A stretch of 21,113 nucleotides of DNA from CAZJBP01 sp964544115 (lineage in GTDB: Bacteria; Verrucomicrobiota; Kiritimatiellia; UBA8416; JADHWI01), in assembly GCA_964544115.1 (NCBI GenBank), contig CAZJBP010000055.1, forward strand, positions 1 to 21,113, read 5' to 3'. Positions 9,001 to 15,352 of the stretch are shown piece by piece. The notes under the pieces are model-generated. The model was given only the letters and a program-made list of their open reading frames with translations, did no database searches and was not told the origin of the DNA. The translations under genes were made by a program, and so were the position numbers. Position 1 is the first letter of the stretch, and each line of letters starts with the position of its first letter.

Positions 9001-9296
9001 TCGGGTCGCTGGATATTCCGGCACACACACGGTGCGCGGTACGGCCTGATCATGGACGTNNNNNNNNNNNNNNNNNNNNNNNNNNNNNNNNNNNNNNNNN
9101 NNNNNNNNNNNNNNNNNNNNNNNNNNNNNNNNNNNNNNNNNNNNNNNNNNNNNNNNNNNGTCGCTGGATATTCCGGCACACACACGGTGCGCGGTACGGC
9201 CTGATCATGGACGTACCGGCCTACCGCGTCTGGGCCGTCTCCAAGCAGGGAATCGTCAGTGCCGGCAAGGATATCCCACTGGCATGGCGTTTCTAG
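6004..9296 (+). CDS. Very large putative glycoside hydrolase (interrupted by an artificial gap)
   Basis: The gene starts at ATG 6004 and runs into a 100-N gap at 9060-9159. The 55 bases before the gap (9005-9059) are repeated exactly after it (9160-9214). Removing the Ns and one copy keeps the frame and leads to the stop at 9294-9296, giving 1045 residues ending GKDIPLAWRF. Visible parts: an N-terminal beta-rich region (about 1-205), a region resembling a TIM barrel (about 210-560) with RLDLWSWDPGPGNG (386-399, D388 and D393) and YFDQYESYWEWGPYTN, and two or more C-terminal beta-domains. The order recalls clan GH-D alpha-galactosidase-like enzymes (GH36/GH27), but I do not recognise a certain family or nucleophile motif. 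There is no signal peptide, so it should be cytoplasmic. It lies in line with the GH32-like and sugar-kinase genes, which supports a role in glycoside breakdown. Confidence 0.75.
9005..9214. other. Scaffold gap (100 N) with duplicated 55-bp contig ends
   Basis: The run of exactly 100 N at 9060-9159 is a conventional placeholder of unknown length. The 55 bases on each side, 9005-9059 and 9160-9214, are identical. This is what two contigs sharing a 55-base overlap look like when scaffolded without being merged. The true distance is probably minus 55, that is, no sequence is missing. A gene caller working on the raw window will end the reading frame wrongly at 9204. Confidence 0.92.
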
Positions 9297-9304
9297 GGGG
9301 AATT

Positions 9305-9357
9305 GGACAGGATTAACCGGATTTACTCGATTGCCGTCTCATCCTGTGAATCCTGTC
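9305..9357. repeat. Nonamer-period hairpin repeat, copy 1
   Basis: The left half is three 9-nt units (gacaggatt, aaccggatt, tactcgatt) and the right half two inverted-sense units (catcctgtg, aatcctgtc). gacaggatt (9306-9314) pairs perfectly with aatcctgtc (9349-9357), so the whole can fold into a hairpin. A near-identical copy follows at 9399-9450. Confidence 0.75.
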
Positions 9358-9398
9358 AACACACCATCATCCTAGAGTAGTGGTTTTAGGGAGAGGGC

Positions 9399-9450
9399 GG
9401 ACAGGATTGACAGGATTTACTGGATTGCCGTGCATCCTGTGAATCCCGTC
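9399..9450. repeat. Nonamer-period hairpin repeat, copy 2
   Basis: This is the second copy of the 9305-9357 element in the same orientation, starting 94 nt later. Units are gacaggatt twice, tactggatt, then catcctgtg and aatcccgtc. One substitution weakens the outer pairing relative to copy 1. The tandem pair fills most of the 191-nt spacer between the large glycoside-hydrolase-like gene and the phosphofructokinase gene. Confidence 0.75.
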
Positions 9451-9487
9451 GAAACCACCGGGGCGAGGGGTTTGCATAGGAGCGGGT

Positions 9488-10786
9488 ATGGGCAAGAACG
9501 CAATCGTTGCGCAATCGGGCGGGCCGTCGCCGGTCATCAACGCCTCCCTGCACGGGGTGCTGGATGGCTGCCGGGCGTTTCCGGACAAGATCACGAACCT
9601 CTACGCCGCGTGGCACGGAATCGAGGGCATCCTTCAGGAGGAGCTGATCGACCTGTACCGCCAGCCCGAGGAAGAGCTTCGCCGCCTGAGGCGGACGCCG
9701 GCCGCGGGCGCCATCGGCACCTGCCGCTACAAGCTGGAGCCGGGGCAGAGGGAGGATTTCGACCGCATCCTTGAGGTGCTCGTCGCCCACGACATCGGCT
9801 ACTTCTTCTACATCGGCGGAAACGATTCCATGGACACGGCCGGCAAAGTGGCCCGGCTTGCCCGCGAGCGCGGCATCGACCTGGTCGCCACGGGCGTGCC
9901 GAAGACGATCGACAACGACGTTGGCGATCCGGAGTTCAAGCTGCTCGACCACACGCCGGGCTACGGGAGCGCGGCGCGCTACTGGGCCTCGATCGTGCAG
10001 GACTGCAACGAGGAGAACCGCGGCATGGCGCCGTCGGAATGCGTCTGCGTGCTGCAGGCCATGGGGCGCAAATCCGGCTTCATCCCCGCCGCGGCGCGCC
10101 TCGCGGATCCCGAGCGGCGCGCCCCGATCCAGATCTACACGCATGAGGCCGGCCACACGCTGGAGAGCCTGCACGAGAATGTGAACGCCCGGCTGCGGGC
10201 CGACGGCCGCTGCATCGTCATCGTGAGCGAGGGCTTCGAGGTCGGCGACCTTGGCGTGGCGCGCGACGGCTTCGGCCACATCGAATACGGGGCGAGCAAG
10301 ATGGCCGTGGCGCAGATCGTCGCCAACTATCTCAACGAGAAGGGCCTCGCCGTGCGCGGCCAGGCCACCTGGCAGGTGCCCGGGGTGCTGCAGCGCAACA
10401 CCTCGGCCCATGCCTCGGTCGTCGACATGGATGAAGCCCACGCCGTCGGGCGCCATGCCGTGTCGGTCGCCCTGCGCGACGGCAGCGGCTGGATGGCCAC
10501 GATCCTGCGCCGGCCCGGGGCGACCTATGCCGCCGCGTATGACAAGGTGGCGCTGGACGTCGTGGCCAATTCGGTCCGCCACCTGCCCCGCGCGTGGCTC
10601 TCCAGCGATGGGCTCGACGTGACCGACGATTTCGTCCGCTACGCCCGGCCGCTGATCGGCGACGCGGCCCCCGCGTTCGAGTACGAGAACGGTTGTCCCC
10701 GGTTCGCGAGGCTGGACGTCCGGTTCATCGACCGCGCGTGCCCCGCGTATGTTCCCGAAAAGATGCGAGCGAAGCGGAAGCCATGA
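9488..10786 (+). CDS. 6-phosphofructokinase-like protein, PPi-type signature
   Basis: This 432-residue protein is in the phosphofructokinase superfamily, which phosphorylates fructose-6-phosphate with ATP or pyrophosphate in the cytoplasm. It opens with AIVAQSGGPSPVINAS, the nucleotide-loop signature. YIGGNDS (108-114) takes the place of GGDGS in ATP enzymes, so D113 lies where a glycine favours ATP and an aspartate favours PPi. PKTIDND (138-144) contains K139, also typical of PPi-dependent enzymes, and the catalytic base D142. N112, instead of the usual aspartate, is unusual. TPGYGSAARYW and APSECVCVLQAMGRKSGF are further family stretches. A good ribosome site, aggag, lies 6 nt before the ATG. 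The stop overlaps the next gene's start (ATGA), suggesting translational coupling. PPi use is inferred from motifs only. Confidence 0.88.
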   Translation: MGKNAIVAQSGGPSPVINASLHGVLDGCRAFPDKITNLYAAWHGIEGILQEELIDLYRQPEEELRRLRRTPAAGAIGTCRYKLEPGQREDFDRILEVLVAHDIGYFFYIGGNDSMDTAGKVARLARERGIDLVATGVPKTIDNDVGDPEFKLLDHTPGYGSAARYWASIVQDCNEENRGMAPSECVCVLQAMGRKSGFIPAAARLADPERRAPIQIYTHEAGHTLESLHENVNARLRADGRCIVIVSEGFEVGDLGVARDGFGHIEYGASKMAVAQIVANYLNEKGLAVRGQATWQVPGVLQRNTSAHASVVDMDEAHAVGRHAVSVALRDGSGWMATILRRPGATYAAAYDKVALDVVANSVRHLPRAWLSSDGLDVTDDFVRYARPLIGDAAPAFEYENGCPRFARLDVRFIDRACPAYVPEKMRAKRKP

Positions 10787-11814
10787 ACCTGACGGGTGCG
10801 GAACGGGTCCTGACGGTGCTGGACCGGCGCGAGCCGGACCGGGTGCCCACGTTCGAATGGGACATCGACCCGGACTTCATTGCCGAGACCACGCGCGGCG
10901 GCGGCTACCACGACTTCATCGAGCGCTTCGATCACGATGCCGTGGTGTGCGGGGCGGACTACCGGAAGACGCCGCTCGCGGACGGCACGTTCCGGGACGA
11001 GTGGGGCGTCACGCGAAGGCCGGGCTTTGAAGCCTATGCCATGCCGGTCGATGCGCTGGCCCCGGTGAAGAGCTGGCCGGACCTGGAGAGCTGGCAGCCG
11101 CCCGAAGCCTTGTGCGACGAACGCTTCCGATCCTTGGCCGAGTTCGTTGCCCGCTACAAGGGGCGCCGCGCGGTGATCTTCCGCGTGCGCGATGTCTGGT
11201 CCGGCCCGCGGGAACTCATGGGCTATGAAGAGCTCATGGTGCAGTGCCTCGAGGCGCCCGAGCTGGTCGACCGCCTGGTGACCCTCTGCGTCGATCACAG
11301 CATCGCCCTCATGGAGCGGGCCGCCGCGATGGGCGCCGATCTCGTGATGAGCGGCGACGACATCGCCGACAATCACGGTCCGCTGATCTCGCCGGCGCTC
11401 TGGGAGTCGCTCTTCCTACCGCACTTCCGGCGCTTCGAGCGCGCCCTGCACGCGTGCGGGCTCCGGCACTGGAAGCACTCCGACGGCAACATCCGCCCGC
11501 TGCTCGGATCGCTTGTGGATGCGGGCATCGACGGCATCGACCCGGTGGATCCCCTCGGCGGGATGGACCTCGGCGAGACCAAGCGCGAGTGGGGCGGGCG
11601 GGTGGCCGTCAAGGGCAACATCGACTGCGTGGAGCTGCTCGTGCGCGGCACGCCGGAGGGCGTCGAGCGCGCCGTGCGCGACGCCATCCGGGCGGCCGGC
11701 CCCGGCGGCGGCTACGTATGCTCCACCAGCAATTCGATCCACAAGGGCGTGCGCCCGGATCTCTACGCGGCCATGGTGGAGGCCATCCGGACGCATGGGC
11801 GGTACCCGCTGTGA
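10783..11814 (+). CDS. Uroporphyrinogen decarboxylase-superfamily protein 1 (methyltransferase-like)
   Basis: This 343-residue TIM-barrel protein belongs to the URO-D/MtaA superfamily, which includes haem-pathway decarboxylases and corrinoid-dependent methyltransferases. The opening (TGAERVLTVLDRREPDRVPT) is typical of the methyltransferase-like branch. The region that carries the zinc-binding H-x-C motif in MtaA-type enzymes reads WKHSDGNIRPLL: H232 is kept but the cysteine is replaced by D234. The late CSTSNSIHKGV (313-323) corresponds to the usual end-of-barrel loop. Classical haem synthesis is unlikely. The start codon overlaps the stop of the phosphofructokinase gene and the kinase follows after 24 nt, so the three form a tight operon. 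Its substrate is probably a sugar-derived or methylated compound, by context only. Confidence 0.82.
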   Translation: MNLTGAERVLTVLDRREPDRVPTFEWDIDPDFIAETTRGGGYHDFIERFDHDAVVCGADYRKTPLADGTFRDEWGVTRRPGFEAYAMPVDALAPVKSWPDLESWQPPEALCDERFRSLAEFVARYKGRRAVIFRVRDVWSGPRELMGYEELMVQCLEAPELVDRLVTLCVDHSIALMERAAAMGADLVMSGDDIADNHGPLISPALWESLFLPHFRRFERALHACGLRHWKHSDGNIRPLLGSLVDAGIDGIDPVDPLGGMDLGETKREWGGRVAVKGNIDCVELLVRGTPEGVERAVRDAIRAAGPGGGYVCSTSNSIHKGVRPDLYAAMVEAIRTHGRYPL

Positions 11815-11838
11815 GGAGTTGACGGAAAGGAGTTCGCC

Positions 11839-13398
11839 ATGACGAAACGCACAGGCTGCCTGCTCGCAGTCGACATCGGCTCCAGTTCGATCAAGTCCAC
11901 GCTCTTTGATCCCGAGGGCCGCGCTCTTGGCGAAGCCCGCCGGGATAATCATCCGCACCAGCCGAAGGCCGGCGTCGCGGAGTACGATGGGGACGCCATG
12001 GCGGCCGCCACCGTGGCGTGCATTCGCGACGTGCTCGCCGCCAGCGGCATCAATGGCAAAGGCGTTGCCGCCCTGTGCATGGACGGCATGATCAGCGGCA
12101 CGATCGGCGCCGACCGGGCCGGCGACGCAACGACGGCCTACACCACGCCGCTGGACATGCGCTTCGCGCCCCAGATGAACTTTGCCATGGACCACCACCA
12201 TGACCACATCCGCCGCCTGACCGGATCCGGCATGGCCGTCATCGGCCCCAAGATCATGTGGATCCGCGACGCTTTTCCCGAGGCCTATGCCCGGACCGAG
12301 AAGTTTTTGACCGCCACCGGCTACGTGGCCATGAAGCTGGCCGGGCAGACGCCCGCCGATGCCTTCATGGATTTCACCTACCTGTGGACCACCGGCCTGA
12401 GCGACACGCTGCATTACCGCTGGTCGCCGGAGTTGTGCGAGGCGCTGGGCGTATCCGCGTCCAAGCTGCCCGCGATCGTCAAGCCGACGGACATCGTCGG
12501 CGCCATCTCGCGCGCGGCGGCGGCGCAGACGGGCCTCCTGGAGGGCACCCCGCTCGTGGCGGGAGCCGGGGATCAAACCGCTGGCTTCGTCGGCGCCGGG
12601 CTGACCAAGACGGGGCGCATGGCCGATGTGGCCGGAACCTATCCGGTCCTGGCTCTGTGCACCGCCAAGTTCGCTCCGGACATGGCGCACCGTTCGATCG
12701 AAATCTTCCCGTCGCCCGTTCCGGGGCTCTTCAATCCCTGTTCGATCATCAACGGCGGAGGCCTGACGCATCACTGGTTCAAAGAGACCTTCGCGGGCGA
12801 TGACGCGCGGGCACCGCAGGATCTCAAGGACGGAAGGACGGAGTACAGCCTCCTGGACGAGAGGGCCGCCCTCCTGCCGCCCGGCTCGGACCGACTCCTC
12901 TTCAACCCGCACCTCTGCGGCCGGATGTGCCCGGTGGAGACCAGCATGAGAGGCGCATGGATGGGCTTCACGTGGACGCACAAGCGCGAGCATTTCTACC
13001 GCGCACTGCTGGAGGGCATCGCGTACGACCATCGTCTGGCCTGGAACAAGATGCAGACGCTGTACCCCGGGTTCCACACGGAAGAAGTCGTCGTCTTCGG
13101 CGGCGGGTCCCGCAGTTCGCTCTGGAACCAGATCAAGGCGGACGTCATGGGGCTGCCGTATGTCGCCTCCCGGCGCGAAGACATGGCGGGCCTTGGTTCC
13201 GCCATCATTGCCGGCTGCGCCATCGGCATGTATGACGATCTGGCCGCCACCGCCGAGCGCATGCTCGACCGGGGGGACCGCTACGAGCCGGACCCCGCGC
13301 GTCACGGGCTCTACGCGAAGCAGGTGGAGCTCTACGAGAAACTCCTCGCCGCATCGACCCCCGTCTACGAAGGCTTGGCCGCACTGGCGCAGCCTTGA
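11839..13398 (+). CDS. FGGY-family carbohydrate kinase (xylulokinase-like)
   Basis: This 519-residue protein has the two-domain actin-like fold of FGGY sugar kinases, which phosphorylate pentoses, hexoses or polyols with ATP in the cytoplasm. Visible landmarks are the phosphate-1 loop AVDIGSSSIKSTLFD (10-24), the catalytic base D245 in VAGAGDQTAGFVGAG, INGGGLTHHWFKE, and the adenosine-binding VVVFGGGSRSSLWNQIKAD. Length and layout are close to xylulokinase, but FGGY substrate range cannot be read from motifs. An ideal aaggag lies 6 nt before the ATG. It ends the long + strand gene series, and a convergent gene begins 90 nt on. With the phosphofructokinase-like gene it suggests that sugars freed by the upstream hydrolases are phosphorylated here. 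Confidence 0.9.
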   Translation: MTKRTGCLLAVDIGSSSIKSTLFDPEGRALGEARRDNHPHQPKAGVAEYDGDAMAAATVACIRDVLAASGINGKGVAALCMDGMISGTIGADRAGDATTAYTTPLDMRFAPQMNFAMDHHHDHIRRLTGSGMAVIGPKIMWIRDAFPEAYARTEKFLTATGYVAMKLAGQTPADAFMDFTYLWTTGLSDTLHYRWSPELCEALGVSASKLPAIVKPTDIVGAISRAAAAQTGLLEGTPLVAGAGDQTAGFVGAGLTKTGRMADVAGTYPVLALCTAKFAPDMAHRSIEIFPSPVPGLFNPCSIINGGGLTHHWFKETFAGDDARAPQDLKDGRTEYSLLDERAALLPPGSDRLLFNPHLCGRMCPVETSMRGAWMGFTWTHKREHFYRALLEGIAYDHRLAWNKMQTLYPGFHTEEVVVFGGGSRSSLWNQIKADVMGLPYVASRREDMAGLGSAIIAGCAIGMYDDLAATAERMLDRGDRYEPDPARHGLYAKQVELYEKLLAASTPVYEGLAALAQP

Positions 13399-13423
13399 GG
13401 CAGCCGTCGAGCGACGCGCCCCG

Positions 13424-13466
13424 AAAAAGACAGCGCCCCTGCGCCCGGGTGCCGAGCGCAGGGGCG
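13424..13466 (-). terminator. Rho-independent terminator for the SGNH hydrolase gene
   Basis: cgcccctgcgc (13434-13444) and gcgcaggggcg (13456-13466) form a perfect 11-bp stem with an 11-nt loop. On the minus strand the stem is followed within a few bases by five Ts (aaaaa at 13424-13428 on the plus strand). It lies 21 nt past the stop codon of the minus-strand gene. The hairpin may also slow transcription arriving from the convergent kinase gene, but no T-run exists on that side. Confidence 0.75.
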
Positions 13467-13487
13467 ACCGTTGAGATCCAACTCTGG

Positions 13488-14270
13488 CTACTTGAGCTTC
13501 GCGAGGTCCTTGTCGGGCACGCCCAGCCCGCGCAGCACGCCGACGGCCATGATGGCATCGCCCAGCGGGTTCATGTGCACGCCGTCGCTCGTGAGCCAGT
13601 CGCCGGTCACGTCGGCCGGCTTGTGCTTGAGCGCTTCGCGGAACATGCCGTGCAGATCGGCCAGCCCGCACTTCTTCTCCTTCGCGATCGCCTTCATGGC
13701 ATCGACGTACGCCACCAGGCGCGCGTTGCCGTCCGCCGCCACATCCTCCGTGATGAGCGTCGGGGCGAGGAGGATGACCTTGATGTCCGCGGCCTGGGCC
13801 ATGTCCACCATCTTCTCGATGTTCTCCTTGTACGCCTTGAGGACGTTCTCGTCATGCGGGGCGCCGAGGCGGTGCCAGACGTCGTTGATGCCGATGCTGA
13901 GCGTGACGACGGTGGGCTTGCGATTTACCACGTCCTGCTGGAAGCGACCGACCAGATCCTCGGCCTTCTGGCCGCTGATGCCGACGTTGACGATGGCGGG
14001 GATCTTAAGCTTCGGATAGAGGACCGCCAGGGTCGCGTCGACGTCGCGGAGGTAGCCCCCGGCGGCCGTGATGGAATCTCCGATGGACACGATCGTGTTG
14101 GTCTCATGCAGCATGAACTTGAGTGGCCGCTGGGTGGACGGCGCGCCGACCCAGGGGAGCACCTTCGCAATCACGTTCTGTTCGACCGGCGCCTCCGCGG
14201 CGAACAGGAGGGGTGAGGAAACTGCGATCAGGATGGCCGCCGAGGCGGCCCGGTTGAGCGTCTTCGTCAT
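13488..14270 (-). CDS. Secreted SGNH/GDSL-family hydrolase
   Basis: This 260-residue serve-type SGNH esterase/lipase-like protein starts with a signal peptide (basic TKTLNR, then hydrophobic AAILIAVSSPLLFAA), so it is probably exported. Block I is SIGDSIT with nucleophile S66, block II NVGISG, block III SIGIND with N129, and block V DGVHMNPLGD with D229 and H232. All four SGNH residues are therefore present. Members remove acyl groups from carbohydrates or lipids; a sugar deacetylase role fits the neighbourhood but is inference. The ATG at 14270 is preferred because gaaggag lies 6 nt upstream; the in-frame ATG at 14288 would place that site inside the gene. A small HTH-like gene ends 27 nt upstream on the same strand, and a hairpin terminator follows. 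Confidence 0.9.
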   Translation of the reverse strand: MTKTLNRAASAAILIAVSSPLLFAAEAPVEQNVIAKVLPWVGAPSTQRPLKFMLHETNTIVSIGDSITAAGGYLRDVDATLAVLYPKLKIPAIVNVGISGQKAEDLVGRFQQDVVNRKPTVVTLSIGINDVWHRLGAPHDENVLKAYKENIEKMVDMAQAADIKVILLAPTLITEDVAADGNARLVAYVDAMKAIAKEKKCGLADLHGMFREALKHKPADVTGDWLTSDGVHMNPLGDAIMAVGVLRGLGVPDKDLAKLK

Positions 14271-14297
14271 GATGGACTCCTTCTTCATGTTTGCTTC

Positions 14298-14534
14298 TCA
14301 GTACGTAAACAGGTCCTTGATGGCATAGGTCTGACCCGCGGCCGCACACAGCGCATCGCGGATCTTGACCTGGACGTTCGGGGTCAGCCGTCGGCCCTTG
14401 CACGCCCGGGACACCATCTTGTACGTGATCTGCTGAGTGGAGGCGGTGACGAGGTCGCCGGCCTTGAGGCCCCGGTCCGCAATGATGGCGGCGATGGGCT
14501 GGGGCCCCAGGTTGCGCTCACTCTCCTCTGTCAT
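14298..14534 (-). CDS. Small HTH-like protein (possible XRE-type regulator)
   Basis: This 78-residue basic protein reads PIAAIIADRGLKAGDLVTAS, then QQITYKMVSRACKGRRLTPN, then VQVKIRDALCAAAG. This is compatible with a four- or five-helix Cro/XRE-like DNA-binding fold: a turn after GLKAGDL, a basic recognition helix around YKMVSRACKGRR, and a closing helix. The family name is uncertain; I recall similar small proteins in PVC genomes but cannot verify it here. The ATG at 14534 is chosen over a GTG at 14549; neither has a clear ribosome site. It lies 27 nt upstream of the SGNH hydrolase gene on the same strand and probably shares its transcript. It may regulate that gene or the repeat-rich region in front of it. 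Confidence 0.65.
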   Translation of the reverse strand: MTEESERNLGPQPIAAIIADRGLKAGDLVTASTQQITYKMVSRACKGRRLTPNVQVKIRDALCAAAGQTYAIKDLFTY

Positions 14535-14580
14535 GGGGCGGATGATCACACATCAGCGGCGGATTACAATACCGGAATCG

Positions 14581-14597
14581 ACCTGCTCCCGCGTTGC
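14581..14597. repeat. 17-bp direct repeat, copy 1
   Basis: acctgctcccgcgttgc occurs here and again exactly at 15232-15248, 651 bases later, near the two ends of the repeat-packed region. The pair might mark the limits of an old insertion, but no other sign of an element is seen. Confidence 0.55.
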
Positions 14598-14626
14598 CGG
14601 CGGGGTGGGGGTGCGGTGCATTCCCT

Positions 14627-14667
14627 TCGGCGTCGGGGTCGGAATCGCTATCGGTATCGACCTCGGG
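14627..14667. repeat. Hexamer-period repeat (TCGGNA type), single tract
   Basis: Six 6-nt units (tcggcg, tcgggg, tcggaa, tcgcta, tcggta, tcgacc) and a partial unit are related to the inverted pair at 200-309. No inverted partner is close by. Confidence 0.7.
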
Positions 14668-14780
14668 CGGGCGGCGGTAGGTGGCTCGGTCTTGAGGGCC
14701 GGGGGATGTCTTGCGGATCGGGTCGAAACGCAGGCGCGTCATCCGGGCCCGTTTGCCGGGTTGCCCCCCGGCGATGGTGC

Positions 14781-14811
14781 AACCGCAAAGATCGCATAGA
14801 ACACAAAGAGG
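14781..14811. repeat. Degenerate 10-nt period repeat
   Basis: Three units, aaccgcaaag, atcgcataga and acacaaagag, form a degenerate decamer tract. It resembles AACGCAAAG-type dispersed repeats known from other bacterial intergenic DNA; this likeness is from memory. Confidence 0.45.
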
Positions 14812-14838
14812 CTTGGCGGCACCCGCGGCCATGATGTT

Positions 14839-14868
14839 CGTACGCGTACCCGTACGCGTTCGCGACGT
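14839..14868. repeat. Hexamer-period repeat (CGTACG type)
   Basis: Five 6-nt units follow one another: cgtacg, cgtacc, cgtacg, cgttcg, cgacgt. Because cgtacg is its own reverse complement, the tract can also fold on itself. Confidence 0.65.
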
Positions 14869-14936
14869 GCCGGAGGATTCGTTTACGTGCATGGGGACGT
14901 GTACGGCAAGGCGGGGCAAGTTCCCGCAACTCTGGA

Positions 14937-14968
14937 CGTTGAGCGCTGAGCGTTGGGCGTTGAGCGTT
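14937..14968. repeat. Heptamer-period repeat (CGTTGAG type)
   Basis: Four 7-nt units (cgttgag, cgctgag, cgttggg, cgttgag) and a partial cgtt form a tandem tract. It has the same period as the tract at 3884-3914 but an unrelated unit. Confidence 0.7.
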
Positions 14969-14984
14969 TTCCCGTACACCGGTT

Positions 14985-15065
14985 CCGTCATCCCGAACGC
15001 AGTGAGGGATCTCACTTCGCTTTCACGCCTGTTTTCAGATCCCTCACTGCGTTCAGAGATGACGG
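14985..15065. repeat. Long imperfect hairpin (GAACGCAGTGAGGGATC type)
   Basis: The left arm 14985-15012 and right arm 15037-15065 are reverse complements over gaacgcagtgagggatct and ccgtcat, with a small mismatch between them and a loop of about 24 nt. Similar ATCC-GAACGCAGTGAGGGATC elements are common dispersed hairpins in several phyla (from memory). It could be a MITE- or REP-like element; no transposase or target duplication is visible. Confidence 0.75.
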
Positions 15066-15158
15066 GCACGAGCCAAGCGAGGACGAGGACGAGGGAAACG
15101 CCGTCCTCTCCGCCGACCATCCCGAAAATCCCGCGAATCCTTCCTGTCGCCCGTCCCT

Positions 15159-15181
15159 CCCGCAGCCTTTCGCGCCTGGGG
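15159..15181. repeat. Dispersed 23-bp repeat, copy 2
   Basis: This copy matches 77-99 at 21 of 23 positions in the same orientation. Confidence 0.45.
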
Positions 15182-15231
15182 TTGCCGGAATGCAGGCGGA
15201 AGGCCACGCAGCTTGCATTGAAACGGTCCCA

Positions 15232-15248
15232 ACCTGCTCCCGCGTTGC
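15232..15248. repeat. 17-bp direct repeat, copy 2
   Basis: This is an exact copy of 14581-14597, about 100 bases before the start of the isomerase gene. Confidence 0.55.
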
Positions 15249-15352
15249 GCTTGATTCTGAGGATTCGCTCTGAGAGAATTCTCGGCTGCCATCGTTGTCG
15301 CTGGGCAGGACGGGCCAACGCACGCAGGCGGAACAGGGATGGAGAGGTCTAT

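Larger units (their letters stand above)
14535..15352. other. Gene-free, repeat-packed intergenic region
   Basis: Between the divergent small HTH-like gene and the isomerase gene lie about 0.8 kb with no credible coding sequence. Open frames cross it only because hexamer repeats lack stops. It holds at least five unlike repeats: a TCGGNA hexamer tract (14627-14667), an about 10-nt period tract (14781-14811), a CGTACG hexamer tract (14839-14868), a heptamer tract (14937-14968) and a long hairpin (14985-15065). It also has copies of the 23-mer (15159-15181) and a 17-bp direct repeat (14581-14597 and 15232-15248). Promoters for both flanking genes must lie here, but I see none with confidence. 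Confidence 0.75.

Noticed and set aside
9160..9204. Translation of the post-gap bases in the pre-gap frame as if 100 N were real
   Set aside because: The 100 N are a placeholder. The correct frame after merging the duplicated 55-mer continues to 9296.
9305..9450. CRISPR array
   Set aside because: There are only two copies, they fold on themselves, have no regular spacer set and no cas gene is present; nothing else in the window resembles an array.
11416..13671. Long minus-strand open frame of about 750 codons
   Set aside because: It lies opposite the URO-D 1 and FGGY kinase genes. High-GC coding DNA often leaves the complementary frame open, and its translation is rich in R, G, A and H without any domain.
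13395..14216. Plus-strand open frame opposite the SGNH hydrolase
   Set aside because: The minus strand carries all SGNH motifs, a signal peptide and a terminator; the plus-strand frame has none.
14711..15352. Long N-terminal extension of the isomerase gene
   Set aside because: It is repeat DNA translated by chance; a strong ribosome site and the family start coincide at 15353.
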